From Rhodocyclales bacterium (GTDB lineage Bacteria; Pseudomonadota; Gammaproteobacteria; Burkholderiales; Rhodocyclaceae): a stretch of DNA of 64,000 bases. Of the stretch, positions 8,455 to 16,922 are shown piece after piece; position 1 is the stretch's first letter; the number at the start of each line of letters is the position of its first letter. The stretch covers positions 54,523 through 118,522 of the forward strand of contig JACRIX010000051.1 of assembly GCA_016215645.1 (NCBI GenBank), read 5' to 3'. The translations under genes and the position numbers were made by a program. The notes below the pieces were generated by a model, which was given only the letters and a program-made list of their open reading frames with translations, had not been told where the DNA came from and made no database searches.

Positions 8455-8952
8455 CTACCAGGCGAGCACGGGGTTCTTCGGCGTCAGGCGTCCCGCGCCC
8501 TGGCCTGTGGGGCCGGCGCGCCTGGCGTCGAGGCGGTAGAGGCGCTTGAAGCTCTTGAAAATCGTCGTCTCCACCGATTTCAAGGCCGCCGGTGTGGCAC
8601 AACTGAATTCATACGCGGCATCGATGTCGGCATGGGCGGCCGGTTTGTTGCCGTCGAACGTCGGCATCGCGATGCGGACGGGCTCCGGCTTGCAGCCGGC
8701 CGCCGGCGTCGGCACGAACAGCGCCGGATCGGCCAGCGCCTGTTGCGCCGCGGCCAGCGCGGCCCTTTCCTTGTCGCTACGCGGAGCGCGTTCGAAGCCG
8801 ACGGCGACGTCCAGCGGCAGCTCCAGGCGCAGGCTGAGCCTGCCCTTGTCGATCACGACTTCGAGGCTGCCTTCACCGTGCACGTGGCCCTTCTCGGCGT
8901 GGGCGGGCAGGGCGATGGCGAGCAGGCAGATCAAGAGCGACAGTGTGCGCAT
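8455..8952 (-). CDS. zrgA: DUF2796 / ZrgA-family periplasmic zinc protein
   Basis: A 165-residue exported protein with a signal peptide ending near residue 19 (LPAHAEKGHVHGEG). The mature N-terminus starts with a His-containing segment (KGHVHGEGSLEVVIDKG), typical of DUF2796 proteins, which are encoded beside zinc transporters and are called ZrgA in Vibrio cholerae, where they are zinc-repressed. A Cys pair (GCKPEPV and EFSCATP) may form a disulfide. It is 18 bp downstream of the ZIP gene and 10 bp upstream of the ATPase gene, so it is the second gene of the Zur-side minus operon. A zinc-binding role is family knowledge plus context. Confidence 0.82.
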   Translation of the reverse strand: MRTLSLLICLLAIALPAHAEKGHVHGEGSLEVVIDKGRLSLRLELPLDVAVGFERAPRSDKERAALAAAQQALADPALFVPTPAAGCKPEPVRIAMPTFDGNKPAAHADIDAAYEFSCATPAALKSVETTIFKSFKRLYRLDARRAGPTGQGAGRLTPKNPVLAW

Positions 8953-8970
8953 GTGCGGTCTCCGGGTGAC

Positions 8971-9780
8971 TCAGTGAGCATGTCCGTTACCCAGCGCCAC
9001 CACCAGGATGCCAGCAGCAAGCAGCAGGCCATGCCAGCCGACCGATCGGGTCTCGCGCTTGAGGCGCGGCATCAGGTCGGCAATCGCGATGTAAAGGAAG
9101 CTCGCCGCGGTGATCGTGAGGATGTAAGGGATCCAGTCGCGGACGTTGTCGAAGGCAAAGTAGCCGATGATGCCGCCGGCCACGGCGGTGAGGCTGGAGA
9201 CGCCGTTCCAGAGCAGGGCGCGGCCGCGCTTCCAGCCGGCAGCGAGCAGGATGGCGAAGTCGCCGGCTTCCTGCGGCACCTCGTGGGCGATGATGGCCGC
9301 CGTCGTGCCCCAGCCGAGCACGGGGTCGGCGAGGAATGCCGCGGCGATCAGCATGCCGTCGGTGAAGTTGTGGAAGCCGTCGCCGACCAGGATCGACAGG
9401 GTCTCGCCCTGGCTGCCGGCGACGCCATGATGGTGGTGATGCCCATGGGTATGGTCGTCACATTGCCGGTCGCCCTGATGCGCATCCGGGTCGGTGCCGG
9501 CGTGGGCGTGGCGCCACAGCGCGTACTTTTCCATCATGAAGAAGGCGAGGATGCCGCCCAGCAGCAAGGGAAATACTTCGCGCGGCGTCAGGCCGGTTTC
9601 CAGCGCCTCGGGCAGCAGGTGCAGGGTGGCCGTGGCCAGCAGCAGGCCGGTGGAGAAACTCACCGTGAAGCCCAGCCACGCGCGTGGCAGGCCGAACATC
9701 ACCAGCGCCGCCGCGGCGACGCTGAGGACGCCGCCGAGCAGGCAGGCGAGGACGATCTGGGTGAGGAGCGGGGCGGACAT
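8971..9780 (-). CDS. ZIP-family metal transporter
   Basis: A 269-residue inner-membrane transporter of the ZIP family, moving Zn2+ or similar divalent cations into the cytosol. It has about eight TM helices. A His-rich cytosolic loop (THGHHHHHGV, near residue 115) lies between TM3 and TM4. The metal-binding helices are marked by LVGDGFHNFTDGMLIAAAF (TM4) and IAHEVPQEAGDFAILL (TM5), the conserved HN...D and HE..E patterns. The protein ends in GNGHAH. ATG 9780 is chosen over a TTG at 9810 because it places TM1 normally. It is the first gene of the minus operon, starting 73 bp from the Zur-like palindrome. Confidence 0.9.
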   Translation of the reverse strand: MSAPLLTQIVLACLLGGVLSVAAAALVMFGLPRAWLGFTVSFSTGLLLATATLHLLPEALETGLTPREVFPLLLGGILAFFMMEKYALWRHAHAGTDPDAHQGDRQCDDHTHGHHHHHGVAGSQGETLSILVGDGFHNFTDGMLIAAAFLADPVLGWGTTAAIIAHEVPQEAGDFAILLAAGWKRGRALLWNGVSSLTAVAGGIIGYFAFDNVRDWIPYILTITAASFLYIAIADLMPRLKRETRSVGWHGLLLAAGILVVALGNGHAH

Positions 9781-9852
9781 CGGGCAGAAGCAGTACGGCG
9801 CGAGTTGCAAGTCGGCATTGAATCACAGCAGGAGCGCAAACGCAACCTTGTT

Positions 9853-9864
9853 GCATTTAAATGC
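9853..9864. promoter_or_regulatory. Candidate Zur operator (perfect palindrome)
   Basis: GCATTTAAATGC is a perfect 12-bp inverted repeat with an AT-rich centre, lying in the 105-bp gap between the divergent ZIP gene (start 9780) and zur (start 9886). Fur-family regulators bind AT-centred palindromes of this kind. Its position suggests one operator controls both zinc operons and zur itself. Site identity is inferred. Confidence 0.55.
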
Positions 9865-9885
9865 GGGCTGTGGTTTCATTCCGCC

Positions 9886-10341
9886 ATGGCTCCTGCCCTC
9901 GCCTCCGTCGAAGCCGAAGCATCCGCCGACCTGATCCGCGCCGCCGGGGTCAAGGTCACGCGCGGCCGTGTGCGGGTACTCGATGCGCTGCATGCGGCGC
10001 GCCAGCCGCTGTCGCACGCCGAGGTGGAAGCGCGGCTGGGCGATGCTTCCGATCCGGCGGTGGATCGCGTCACGCTCTACCGCATCCTCGATTCGCTGGT
10101 CGCCTGCGGCCTGGCACTGAAGGCGGTTGATACGCGCGGCGTGTTCCGCTTTTCCGCCGCCGGCGCCCAGCGCCAGCATGCCAATCACGTGCATTTTCGC
10201 TGCACCGACTGCGGCGGCGTGTTCTGCCTCAAGGCCGAGCCGCCGCCGCCGCCGCGCCTGCCGCGCGGTTTTCGTTTGAACGAAGTGGCCTTCGACCTGC
10301 GCGGCACCTGCGCCGGCTGCTCGTCACGGGTGGGAGTGTGA
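9886..10341 (+). CDS. zur: Fur-family zinc regulator, Zur
   Basis: A 151-residue Fur-family repressor. The winged-helix domain spans about 10-85 (VKVTRGRVRVLDALHAARQP, then VDRVTLYRILDSLVACGL). The dimerisation domain carries metal ligands: HANHVHFRCTDCGGVFC (about 102-118) and the C-terminal CAGC, giving two CxxC pairs for the structural zinc. Genetic context (ZIP, ZrgA-like, ZnuA and ZnuB genes on both sides) points to Zur, not Fur. A very long in-frame extension upstream is antisense to the zinc genes and is not real; ATG 9886 gives the standard length. It shares 4 nt (GTGA) with the next gene. Confidence 0.9.
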   Translation: MAPALASVEAEASADLIRAAGVKVTRGRVRVLDALHAARQPLSHAEVEARLGDASDPAVDRVTLYRILDSLVACGLALKAVDTRGVFRFSAAGAQRQHANHVHFRCTDCGGVFCLKAEPPPPPRLPRGFRLNEVAFDLRGTCAGCSSRVGV

Positions 10342-10700
10342 GCCTGCCGCGCCGTGGCCTGCTGGCGTTCTGGCTGGCATTGCAGCTGCTGCTGGTGCAG
10401 CAGTTCGCACTGGCGCACCACGTTCGTCACCTGGCCGAGAATCTGGCGGCGCACACCACGGCGGCGGCAACGACGGTAGGTGACGGCGAGGAAGGCGAAA
10501 GTGCTGCCCACGTACTGTCGCACGTCTGCACCACCTGCCTCGCCTGTCTTGGATTCGGTACTGCGCTGGCGAGCGGCACGCCGGCGCTCGATGCCATTGG
10601 CACAGGGTCGGCGTTGGCCGCTGTCGCCGTCTTGCCAGCGCCGACTTTCCATCGGCCGCTGGCGTTCCGGAGCCGCGCACCGCCCCCGCTTCAGGACTGA
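10338..10700 (+). CDS. Small exported His/Cys-containing protein (DUF2946-like)
   Basis: A 120-residue protein starting at GTG with a GGGAG Shine-Dalgarno, overlapping the zur stop by 4 nt. It has a signal-like hydrophobic N-terminus (LLAFWLALQLLLVQQFALA), then histidines (AHHVRH) and a compact HVLSHVCTTCLACLG segment with three Cys and two His. The rest is Ala/Pro-rich. Overall it resembles DUF2946-type small proteins found beside metal-uptake genes. Its position as the second gene of the Zur-side plus operon suggests periplasmic metal handling, but this is inference. Confidence 0.7.
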   Translation: MSLPRRGLLAFWLALQLLLVQQFALAHHVRHLAENLAAHTTAAATTVGDGEEGESAAHVLSHVCTTCLACLGFGTALASGTPALDAIGTGSALAAVAVLPAPTFHRPLAFRSRAPPPLQD

Positions 10701-10761
10701 TCCGGATCTTTCCGTGCCCGCCCATCGCGGCGGGCCCGAGTCCACTTTCCTGGAGCACGAC

Positions 10762-12168
10762 ATGAGACACACATCCATCGGGGTGCTGGCGGCGCTGGGC
10801 GCCTTCGCCGGCCTCCCGGCGTCGGCCGCCGACGCCGACCTGAATACCCTGCGCGAGGAAATCGCGCAGATGAAGAAATCCTACGAACAACGCATCGAAG
10901 CACTGGAAAAGCGCCTGGTGCTGGCCGAATCGACCTCGTCCCAGGCCAAGGCCGCTGCCGAGAAGGCGACTACGCAGACCGCCCGCACCGGGGATGGCCG
11001 GGCCAGCGGTTTCAATCCCGAGATCGGCCTCAACCTGCAAGGCGCGCTGACCAGGACCACGCTGGACCCGGCGAGGTGGACAATGCAGGGCTTTGTGCCA
11101 CCCGGCGAACCCGACGAGATCGGCCCGCCGCGGCGGCGCGGCTTCACCGCGCGAGAAACCGAGCTGACGGTTTCCGCCAACGTCGATCCGAACTTTCGCG
11201 GCTACCTGAATCTGGCACTGACGCCGGGCAATACGGTCGAACTCGAGGAGGCGTATTTCCAGACGCTCGGGCTGGGCGCGGGGCTGACCCTCAAGGGCGG
11301 GCGCTTCCTCTCCGGCATCGGCTATCAGAACGAGTTCCATCCCCACGCCTGGGATTTTGCCGACGCGCCGCTGGCGTATACCGCCTTCGTCGGCAACAAG
11401 CTGACCACCGAGGGCGTGCAGGTGAAGTGGCTGGCGCCGACCGAGACCTTCCTTGAGCTTGGACTCGAAGGCGGCCGCGACAACAGCTTCCCCGGCGGTG
11501 GCCGGAACAAGGGTGGCACCGGGATCGGGGCGGCATTCGCCCACATCGGTGGCGACGTCGGCGTATCCAACACCTGGCGCGCCGGACTTTCCTACATCGC
11601 CACCCGGCCCGATGCCCGCCGCTACGAGGGCGTTGATGCCGCGGGACTGGCGACGACCGTCAGCTTCGCCGGCAACAGCCGCACCGCGGTTGCCGACTTC
11701 GTCTGGAAGTGGGCGCCGAACGGCAACGCGACGGAGCGCAACCTCAAGCTGCAGGGCGAATACTTCCGCCGTACCGAAGACGGCAGCCTGATGTGCGCCG
11801 AACGCGACACCAGCGGCGCCTGCGGCGGCGCGGCCGGCCTCACCGACAGCTATCGTTCGGCGCAGTCGGGCTATTACCTGCAAGGCGTGTATCAGTTCAT
11901 GCCGCGCTGGCGCGTCGGATACCGCCATGACCGGCTGGATTCGGGCACACCGGGTTTCGGCCCGACCCTGGTGGCGACCGACCTGCCGCAACTCGCGCCA
12001 CACAAGCCGACCCGTAATACGGTGATGGTTGACTATGCGAGTTCCGAGTTCGCCCGCTTGCGCTTCCAGGTGGCGCGCGATACCTCGCGCGGCCCAGGCC
12101 GTGCAGACCACCAGGTCTGGCTGCAGTACGTGATGAGCCTGGGCGCCCACGGCGCGCACAAGTTCTAA
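10762..12168 (+). CDS. Porin-like outer membrane protein of the zinc operon
   Basis: A 468-residue exported protein with a signal peptide (GAFAGLPASAADADL) and then a short coiled coil (LNTLREEIAQMKKSYEQRIE, about residues 26-70), as in periplasmic trimer stalks of phosphate-selective-type porins. The rest alternates in a beta-barrel pattern (TELTVSANVDPNFRGYLNLAL, LTLKGGRFLSGIGYQNEFHP) and ends in Lys-Phe, the terminal aromatic expected for BAM-dependent outer membrane proteins. There is no TonB box or plug domain, so it is not a ZnuD-type receptor. Being 9 bp upstream of znuA, it probably lets zinc or a zinc complex cross the outer membrane. Family placement is moderate, location confident. 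Confidence 0.75.
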   Translation: MRHTSIGVLAALGAFAGLPASAADADLNTLREEIAQMKKSYEQRIEALEKRLVLAESTSSQAKAAAEKATTQTARTGDGRASGFNPEIGLNLQGALTRTTLDPARWTMQGFVPPGEPDEIGPPRRRGFTARETELTVSANVDPNFRGYLNLALTPGNTVELEEAYFQTLGLGAGLTLKGGRFLSGIGYQNEFHPHAWDFADAPLAYTAFVGNKLTTEGVQVKWLAPTETFLELGLEGGRDNSFPGGGRNKGGTGIGAAFAHIGGDVGVSNTWRAGLSYIATRPDARRYEGVDAAGLATTVSFAGNSRTAVADFVWKWAPNGNATERNLKLQGEYFRRTEDGSLMCAERDTSGACGGAAGLTDSYRSAQSGYYLQGVYQFMPRWRVGYRHDRLDSGTPGFGPTLVATDLPQLAPHKPTRNTVMVDYASSEFARLRFQVARDTSRGPGRADHQVWLQYVMSLGAHGAHKF

Positions 12169-12177
12169 GGAGATGAC

Positions 12178-13071
12178 ATGAGACGAATGTTGATGTTCTT
12201 GATTGCGGTGCTCGCCCTGCCGGCCCAGGCGGCGCTCAACGTACTCGCTACCGTGCCGGAATGGGCGGCGTTGGCACAAGAAATCGGCGGCGACAAGGTG
12301 CGGGTGTCCTCAGCCACCACGGCCTTGCAGGACCCGCACCACATCGATGCGCGGCCCTCGCTGATCGCGCGTGCGCGCAATGCCGATCTGTTGATCGCCA
12401 CCGGTGCCGAGCTCGAGGTCGGCTGGCTGCCGGTGGTGCAGCGCGAATCGGGCAATCCGCGCATCCAGTCCGGCCAGCCGGGGTATTTCGAGGCGGCCGG
12501 CCTAGTGCGCATGCGCGATGTGCCGGCGCGGCTGGATCGTGCCGATGGGGATGTGCATGCGGCGGGCAATCCGCATATCCAGACCGATCCGCGCAACATG
12601 CTCGTCGTCGGCGAGGCCCTGGCCGCGCGCATGGCGCTGGTCGATCCGGCGAATGCCGCTGCCTATCGCAGCGGCTACGCGTCGTTCGTCGAGCGCTGGC
12701 GTGCGCAGATCAAGCGCTGGGAAGCCCAGGCGGCGCCGCTCAAGGGCGTGGCCGTGGTCTCCCAGCACCAGGCCTGGGTCTACCTCTACGACTGGCTGGG
12801 CATGCGCGAAGTGGCGACGCTGGAACCCAAGCCCGGTGTCGACGCGTCGCTGGCCCATCTGGCCAGGGTGCGCGACCAAGCGCAGCAAAGCCGTTCGCGC
12901 ATGGTGATCCGCGCTGCCTACAATTCGGCCCGTCCCGCCGAATGGCTGGCGCGGGAGGCGAAGTTGCCGGTGGTGGTACTGCCGTTCACCGTCGGCGGCA
13001 CGCCCGAAGCGAAGGACCTCGGCACCTTGTTCGACGATACCGTGGCCCGCCTGCTGCAGGCCTTGCAATGA
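12178..13071 (+). CDS. znuA: Metal ABC transporter substrate-binding protein, ZnuA-like
   Basis: A 297-residue periplasmic cluster A-I (TroA/ZnuA) binding protein with signal peptide MFLIAVLALPAQAAL. The metal-ligand segments are recognisable: DPHHIDARP (about 53-61), GNPHIQTDPRN (about 130-140), VSQHQAWVYLYDW (about 195-207) and a late acidic residue in LFDDTVARLL. It lacks the long His-rich loop found in many ZnuA proteins. It sits in the Zur-side operon and overlaps the permease gene by ATGA at 13068-13071. Confidence 0.87.
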   Translation: MRRMLMFLIAVLALPAQAALNVLATVPEWAALAQEIGGDKVRVSSATTALQDPHHIDARPSLIARARNADLLIATGAELEVGWLPVVQRESGNPRIQSGQPGYFEAAGLVRMRDVPARLDRADGDVHAAGNPHIQTDPRNMLVVGEALAARMALVDPANAAAYRSGYASFVERWRAQIKRWEAQAAPLKGVAVVSQHQAWVYLYDWLGMREVATLEPKPGVDASLAHLARVRDQAQQSRSRMVIRAAYNSARPAEWLAREAKLPVVVLPFTVGGTPEAKDLGTLFDDTVARLLQALQ

Positions 13072-13838
13072 GTGCGGGACTCGACAGCCTGGATCCGACG
13101 CTGCTCGCCGCGCCAATGGCGGCGGGGCTGCTGGTGCTGGCGACGCATGTGCCGCTGGGCATCGAGGTGCTCCGGCGCGGCATCATTTTCATCGACCTGG
13201 CGATTGCGCAGGTAGCGGCACTGGGTGTCATCGCCGCCGGTCTGTTGCACCTTGACGATGTCTTCGGCGGCGCCGGCACGCAAATGGCCGCCGCCCTGGC
13301 CGCCCTGCTTGGCGCCGCGCTACTGAGCTGGACCGAGCGACGCTGGCCCGAGGTTCAGGAGGCATTGATCGGCCTGCTGTTCGTGCTCGCCGCCGCGCTC
13401 GGGATTCTGCTGCTGGCCGGAAACCCGCATGGAGGGGAGCATCTGCGCGACCTCCTGGCCGGCCAGATCCTCTGGGTGGGCTGGGCAGGGCTGTTGCCGG
13501 TGGCGATGCTCTACGCGCTGGTGATGGGCGCCTGGCTGGTCCTGCGGCGCAAGTCCTTGGGCGGCCGGTTCGGTTTCTATGCGCTGTTTGCCTGCGCGGT
13601 GACCGCCTCGGTGCAACTCGTCGGGGTGCTGCTGGTGTTCGCCAGCCTGATTGCCCCGGCTGTGGCGACACGGGTCTTGTCCGGGCGAAGACGCCTGGTC
13701 GTCGCCTACCTGCTGGGTGTCGGCGCGTATGCGGCGGGCCTTGGACTTTCGCTATATGCCGACCTGCCCGCCGGGGCCATGGTGGTTTGCTGTCTGGGCC
13801 TGATGGCGTTTGGAGGACTTGCTCGAATCAAGGCCTGA
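13068..13838 (+). CDS. znuB: Metal ABC transporter permease, ZnuB-like (ABC-3 family)
   Basis: A 256-residue inner-membrane permease with 7-8 TM helices of the ABC-3 family. Recognisable segments are GIEVLRRGIIFIDLAIAQVAALG (split over residues 28-50), the central DLLAGQILWVGW, and the C-terminal LLVFASLIAPAVATRVLSG (about 187-205). It would import Zn2+ delivered by the ZnuA-like protein. No cognate ATPase (ZnuC) lies beside it; the only ABC ATPase in the island is the LolD/MacB-type one at 7749, coupled to a different permease. It starts on the znuA stop (ATGA). Confidence 0.88.
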   Translation: MSAGLDSLDPTLLAAPMAAGLLVLATHVPLGIEVLRRGIIFIDLAIAQVAALGVIAAGLLHLDDVFGGAGTQMAAALAALLGAALLSWTERRWPEVQEALIGLLFVLAAALGILLLAGNPHGGEHLRDLLAGQILWVGWAGLLPVAMLYALVMGAWLVLRRKSLGGRFGFYALFACAVTASVQLVGVLLVFASLIAPAVATRVLSGRRRLVVAYLLGVGAYAAGLGLSLYADLPAGAMVVCCLGLMAFGGLARIKA

Positions 13839-13899
13839 TCCCTCGTTTATACTGCGCGGTCCCCAACAATCAGCGGTTCCGAGAATCCGCGGCAGCGCA

Positions 13900-15039
13900 G
13901 TGGCCGATGACGACGATCTGATGGATCTGGATTTCACCGTGCCCGGTGCCTTCGAGACGAAGCCCGAGCCGGAGCCGGCGCTCGCGCTGGTTCAGGAAAC
14001 ACCAGCGCCGCCGCCGGAGCCGGCTCCACCGCCGCCCCCGGTGCGTCCGCCCTTGCCGCCGGCATTGTCCGACGCCGCCGAGATGTATGCCTCGGGCAAA
14101 GAGATCGATGCCATGCGCCGCCTGGAAGCGGCGATCAAGAGCAACGAAAACCTCGGCGATTCGACCATCCGTGCCTGGGCCTGCCTGTTCGAGGTGTTGC
14201 AGGCGCTGGGGCGCCAGCCCGCCTTCGATGCCCTGGCGATGACCTTTGCGCGCCGCTTCGAGAAATCACCACCGACCTGGAGCGCGAGTACCGGAGACGA
14301 GAATCTTGCTGCCGAAACCACCGGCGGGCGCGCCCATGTCTCGCTCAACGGTGTGCTCAATGTCGGCGTGGGCGAGGTGCTCAAGCAGGCGATGAAGCTC
14401 GCCGCCACCAGTACGCTGGTGCGCATGGATGTGTCCAAGTTGACCGATGCCGACAACAATGGCGCGACGCTGCTGATGCGGGGCATTGCGGCACTGAAAC
14501 GGGCGAAGAAGGAGTTCGTCTTCGGCAGTCCCGAGCACCTTGCCGAAATCCTCGAAAAGAAGCTGGTGGTCGGCGAGCGCACCAATCAGGATATGTGGCT
14601 GCTGCTGCTCGAACTGCATCAGCAGGCCTTCCATCAGGAGGCCTTCGAAGAAGCCGCGGTGAATTACGCAATTACCTTCGAGGTGTCGCCGCCTTCCTGG
14701 GAGGCGCCGCCGCCGCGCAGCGACGAGGCGTCCAAGGCACCAGCCAAACCCCTGCCGCTGCCGGAGACCTTTGCACTGAACGGGCAGATGCTCGGTGTCG
14801 GCGCGGCGAATTACACGGCGCTGGATGCCTTGCTGAAGTCGCGTGACGAGTTCGACATCGATGCCCGCAAGCTGGTGCGCATCGATTCCACGGCGGCGAA
14901 GGAGCTGCATGGCGTGCTGAACCGGTTCAAGGGCGCCGGCAAGCGCCTGCGCCTGGTCGGCCTGAGCACCCTGGTGGCGGTGTATCTCGAATCGCAGGAC
15001 TTCGACGACGTCGTCGAGCTGAAGCCGCGCGCGATCTGA
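13900..15039 (+). CDS. Internally duplicated STAS-domain protein
   Basis: About 379 residues. After an acidic N-terminus ([14 protein letters not shown]) and a Pro-rich linker there are two copies of one module: a helical hairpin ending in SPPTW or SPPSW, followed by a STAS-like fold. The first STAS region starts at [18 protein letters not shown] and the second at [24 protein letters not shown] domains act in protein-protein switching, but no kinase partner is adjacent. Homologues are often found just upstream of hslV in betaproteobacteria. The start is uncertain: GTG 13900 and ATG 13921 are both plausible, while an open frame back to 13810 runs inside znuB. A TATACT hexamer near 13848 could be a -10 box. 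Confidence 0.72.
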   Translation: MADDDDLMDLDFTVPGAFETKPEPEPALALVQETPAPPPEPAPPPPPVRPPLPPALSDAAEMYASGKEIDAMRRLEAAIKSNENLGDSTIRAWACLFEVLQALGRQPAFDALAMTFARRFEKSPPTWSASTGDENLAAETTGGRAHVSLNGVLNVGVGEVLKQAMKLAATSTLVRMDVSKLTDADNNGATLLMRGIAALKRAKKEFVFGSPEHLAEILEKKLVVGERTNQDMWLLLLELHQQAFHQEAFEEAAVNYAITFEVSPPSWEAPPPRSDEASKAPAKPLPLPETFALNGQMLGVGAANYTALDALLKSRDEFDIDARKLVRIDSTAAKELHGVLNRFKGAGKRLRLVGLSTLVAVYLESQDFDDVVELKPRAI

Positions 15040-15058
15040 TCGATCCGACAGGAGCACC

Positions 15059-15595
15059 ATGGAGCAATATCACGGCACCACCATTCTTTCCGTGCGTCGC
15101 GGCGACCAGGTTGCGCTGGGCGGCGACGGCCAGGTCACGCTGGGCAACATCGTCGTCAAAGCCGGCGCGCGCAAGGTAAGGCGGCTCTACAACGAAAAGA
15201 TCCTCGCCGGATTCGCCGGCGGCACGGCCGATGCATTTACGCTGTTCGAGCGCTTCGAGGCCAAGCTGGAGCAGCATCAGGGCAAGCTCTTGCGCGCCGC
15301 GGTGGAACTGGCCAAGGATTGGCGCACCGACCGCGCGCTGCGCCGCCTGGAAGCCATGCTGGCGGTGGCGGATCGCGAGCATTCGCTGGTGATCACCGGC
15401 AACGGCGATGTGCTGGAACCGGAATACGGCATCGTCGCCATCGGCAGCGGCGGCGCGTTTGCCCAATCGGCGGCGCGGGCGCTGCTGGAAAACACCGAAC
15501 TTGCCCCGGCCGAGATCGTCAAGAAGTCGCTGAGCATCGCCGGCGAGCTTTGCATCTACACCAACCAGAATCATGTCATCGAGGTTCTCGAATGA
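15059..15595 (+). CDS. hslV: ATP-dependent protease subunit HslV
   Basis: Proteolytic dodecamer subunit of the HslUV (ClpQY) protease, 178 residues, cytosolic. The N-terminal nucleophile threonine lies in the segment GTTILSVRR. Further conserved blocks are [20 protein letters not shown] (about 22-41), [17 protein letters not shown] and [24 protein letters not shown] Shine-Dalgarno lies close before the ATG. The stop overlaps the hslU start (ATGA). Confidence 0.97.
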   Translation: MEQYHGTTILSVRRGDQVALGGDGQVTLGNIVVKAGARKVRRLYNEKILAGFAGGTADAFTLFERFEAKLEQHQGKLLRAAVELAKDWRTDRALRRLEAMLAVADREHSLVITGNGDVLEPEYGIVAIGSGGAFAQSAARALLENTELAPAEIVKKSLSIAGELCIYTNQNHVIEVLE

Positions 15596-16917
15596 CCCAG
15601 ATGACTCCCGCCGAAATCGTTTCCGAACTCGACAAGCACATCGTCGGCCAGGATCGCGCCAAGCGCGCCGTGGCCATCGCCCTGCGCAATCGCTGGCGGC
15701 GCATGCAGGTGGCCGAGCCGCTGCGCACCGAGATCACGCCGAAGAACATCCTGATGATCGGTCCCACGGGTGTCGGCAAAACCGAGATCGCGCGGCGCCT
15801 GGCGCGGCTGGCCAACGCGCCCTTCATCAAGATCGAGGCGACCAAGTTCACCGAGGTCGGCTACGTCGGCCGCGATGTCGATACCATCATCCGCGACCTC
15901 GCCGAAACGGCGCTCAAGAATGCCCGCGAAGAGGCCATGCGCATCGTGCGCGACCGCGCCATGGATGCCGCCGAGGACCGTGTGCTGGACGTGCTGCTGC
16001 CGCCGGCAAGAGGAGTCGGCGCTGGCGACACGGCGGAAGACAGCGGCACGCGGCAGAAATTCCGCAAGAAGTTGCGCGAGGGCGAGCTCGACGACAAGGA
16101 AATCGAAATCGAAGTCGCCGCACCCCAGGCCAGCATGGAAATCTTTGCCCCGCCGGGCATGGAAGACCTGACCCAGCAGATCCAGGGCATGTTCCAGAAC
16201 CTCGGCGGCGGCAAGAAGCGGCAGCGCACGATGAAAATCCGCGAGGCCATAAAGTCGCTGGCCGACGAAGAGGCGGCGCGCATGATCAACGACGAGGAGG
16301 TCAAGGTCGAGGCGCTGAAGAACGTCGAACAGAACGGCATCGTCTTCCTCGACGAAATCGACAAGATCGCAACGCGATCGGAGGTCGGCGGCGCCGATGT
16401 CTCGCGCCAGGGCGTGCAGCGCGACCTCCTGCCGCTGGTCGAAGGCACGACCGTGAGCACCAAGTACGGCATGATCAAGACCGATCACATCCTGTTCATC
16501 GCCAGCGGTGCCTTCCACCTGGCCAAACCGTCCGATCTGATCCCGGAGTTGCAGGGACGCTTTCCGATCCGCGTCGAACTCGACTCGCTTTCCGTCGACG
16601 ACTTTCGCCGCATCCTGACCCAGACCGACGCCTGCCTGACACGCCAATACCAGGCGCTGCTGGCGACCGAGGAGGTGACGGTCGAATTTGCCGATGACGG
16701 CATCCGGCGCCTGGCCGAGATCGCCTTCCAGGTCAACGAGAAGACGGAGAACATCGGCGCCCGCCGCCTGTACACCGTCATGGAGAAATTGCTCGAGGAG
16801 ATTTCCTTCGACGCCGGCAGGCGCGGTGGCGAAACGCTGGCCATCGACGGTGCCTACGTCGACGCCCGGCTCGCCGAGCTGGCGAAGAACGAAGACCTGT
16901 CGCGTTACGTGCTCTGA
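15592..16917 (+). CDS. hslU: ATP-dependent protease ATPase subunit HslU
   Basis: AAA+ unfoldase (441 residues) that feeds substrates to HslV. Walker A is [15 protein letters not shown] (about 57-71), followed by the pore motif [11 protein letters not shown]. The variable I-domain spans roughly 100-240. Walker B is [12 protein letters not shown] (about 248-259). The sensor-2 arginine lies in [17 protein letters not shown], and the protein ends in YVL, the C-terminal tail that docks into HslV. ATGA overlap with hslV. Confidence 0.97.
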   Translation: MTQMTPAEIVSELDKHIVGQDRAKRAVAIALRNRWRRMQVAEPLRTEITPKNILMIGPTGVGKTEIARRLARLANAPFIKIEATKFTEVGYVGRDVDTIIRDLAETALKNAREEAMRIVRDRAMDAAEDRVLDVLLPPARGVGAGDTAEDSGTRQKFRKKLREGELDDKEIEIEVAAPQASMEIFAPPGMEDLTQQIQGMFQNLGGGKKRQRTMKIREAIKSLADEEAARMINDEEVKVEALKNVEQNGIVFLDEIDKIATRSEVGGADVSRQGVQRDLLPLVEGTTVSTKYGMIKTDHILFIASGAFHLAKPSDLIPELQGRFPIRVELDSLSVDDFRRILTQTDACLTRQYQALLATEEVTVEFADDGIRRLAEIAFQVNEKTENIGARRLYTVMEKLLEEISFDAGRRGGETLAIDGAYVDARLAELAKNEDLSRYVL

Positions 16918-16922
16918 CGGCG

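Noticed and set aside
8020..9885. Very long open frame on the plus strand running into zur
   Set aside because: It is antisense to the ABC ATPase, ZrgA-like and ZIP genes, which have clear motifs. The encoded text is Arg/Ala/Gly-rich without domains, a typical effect of GC-rich codon bias.
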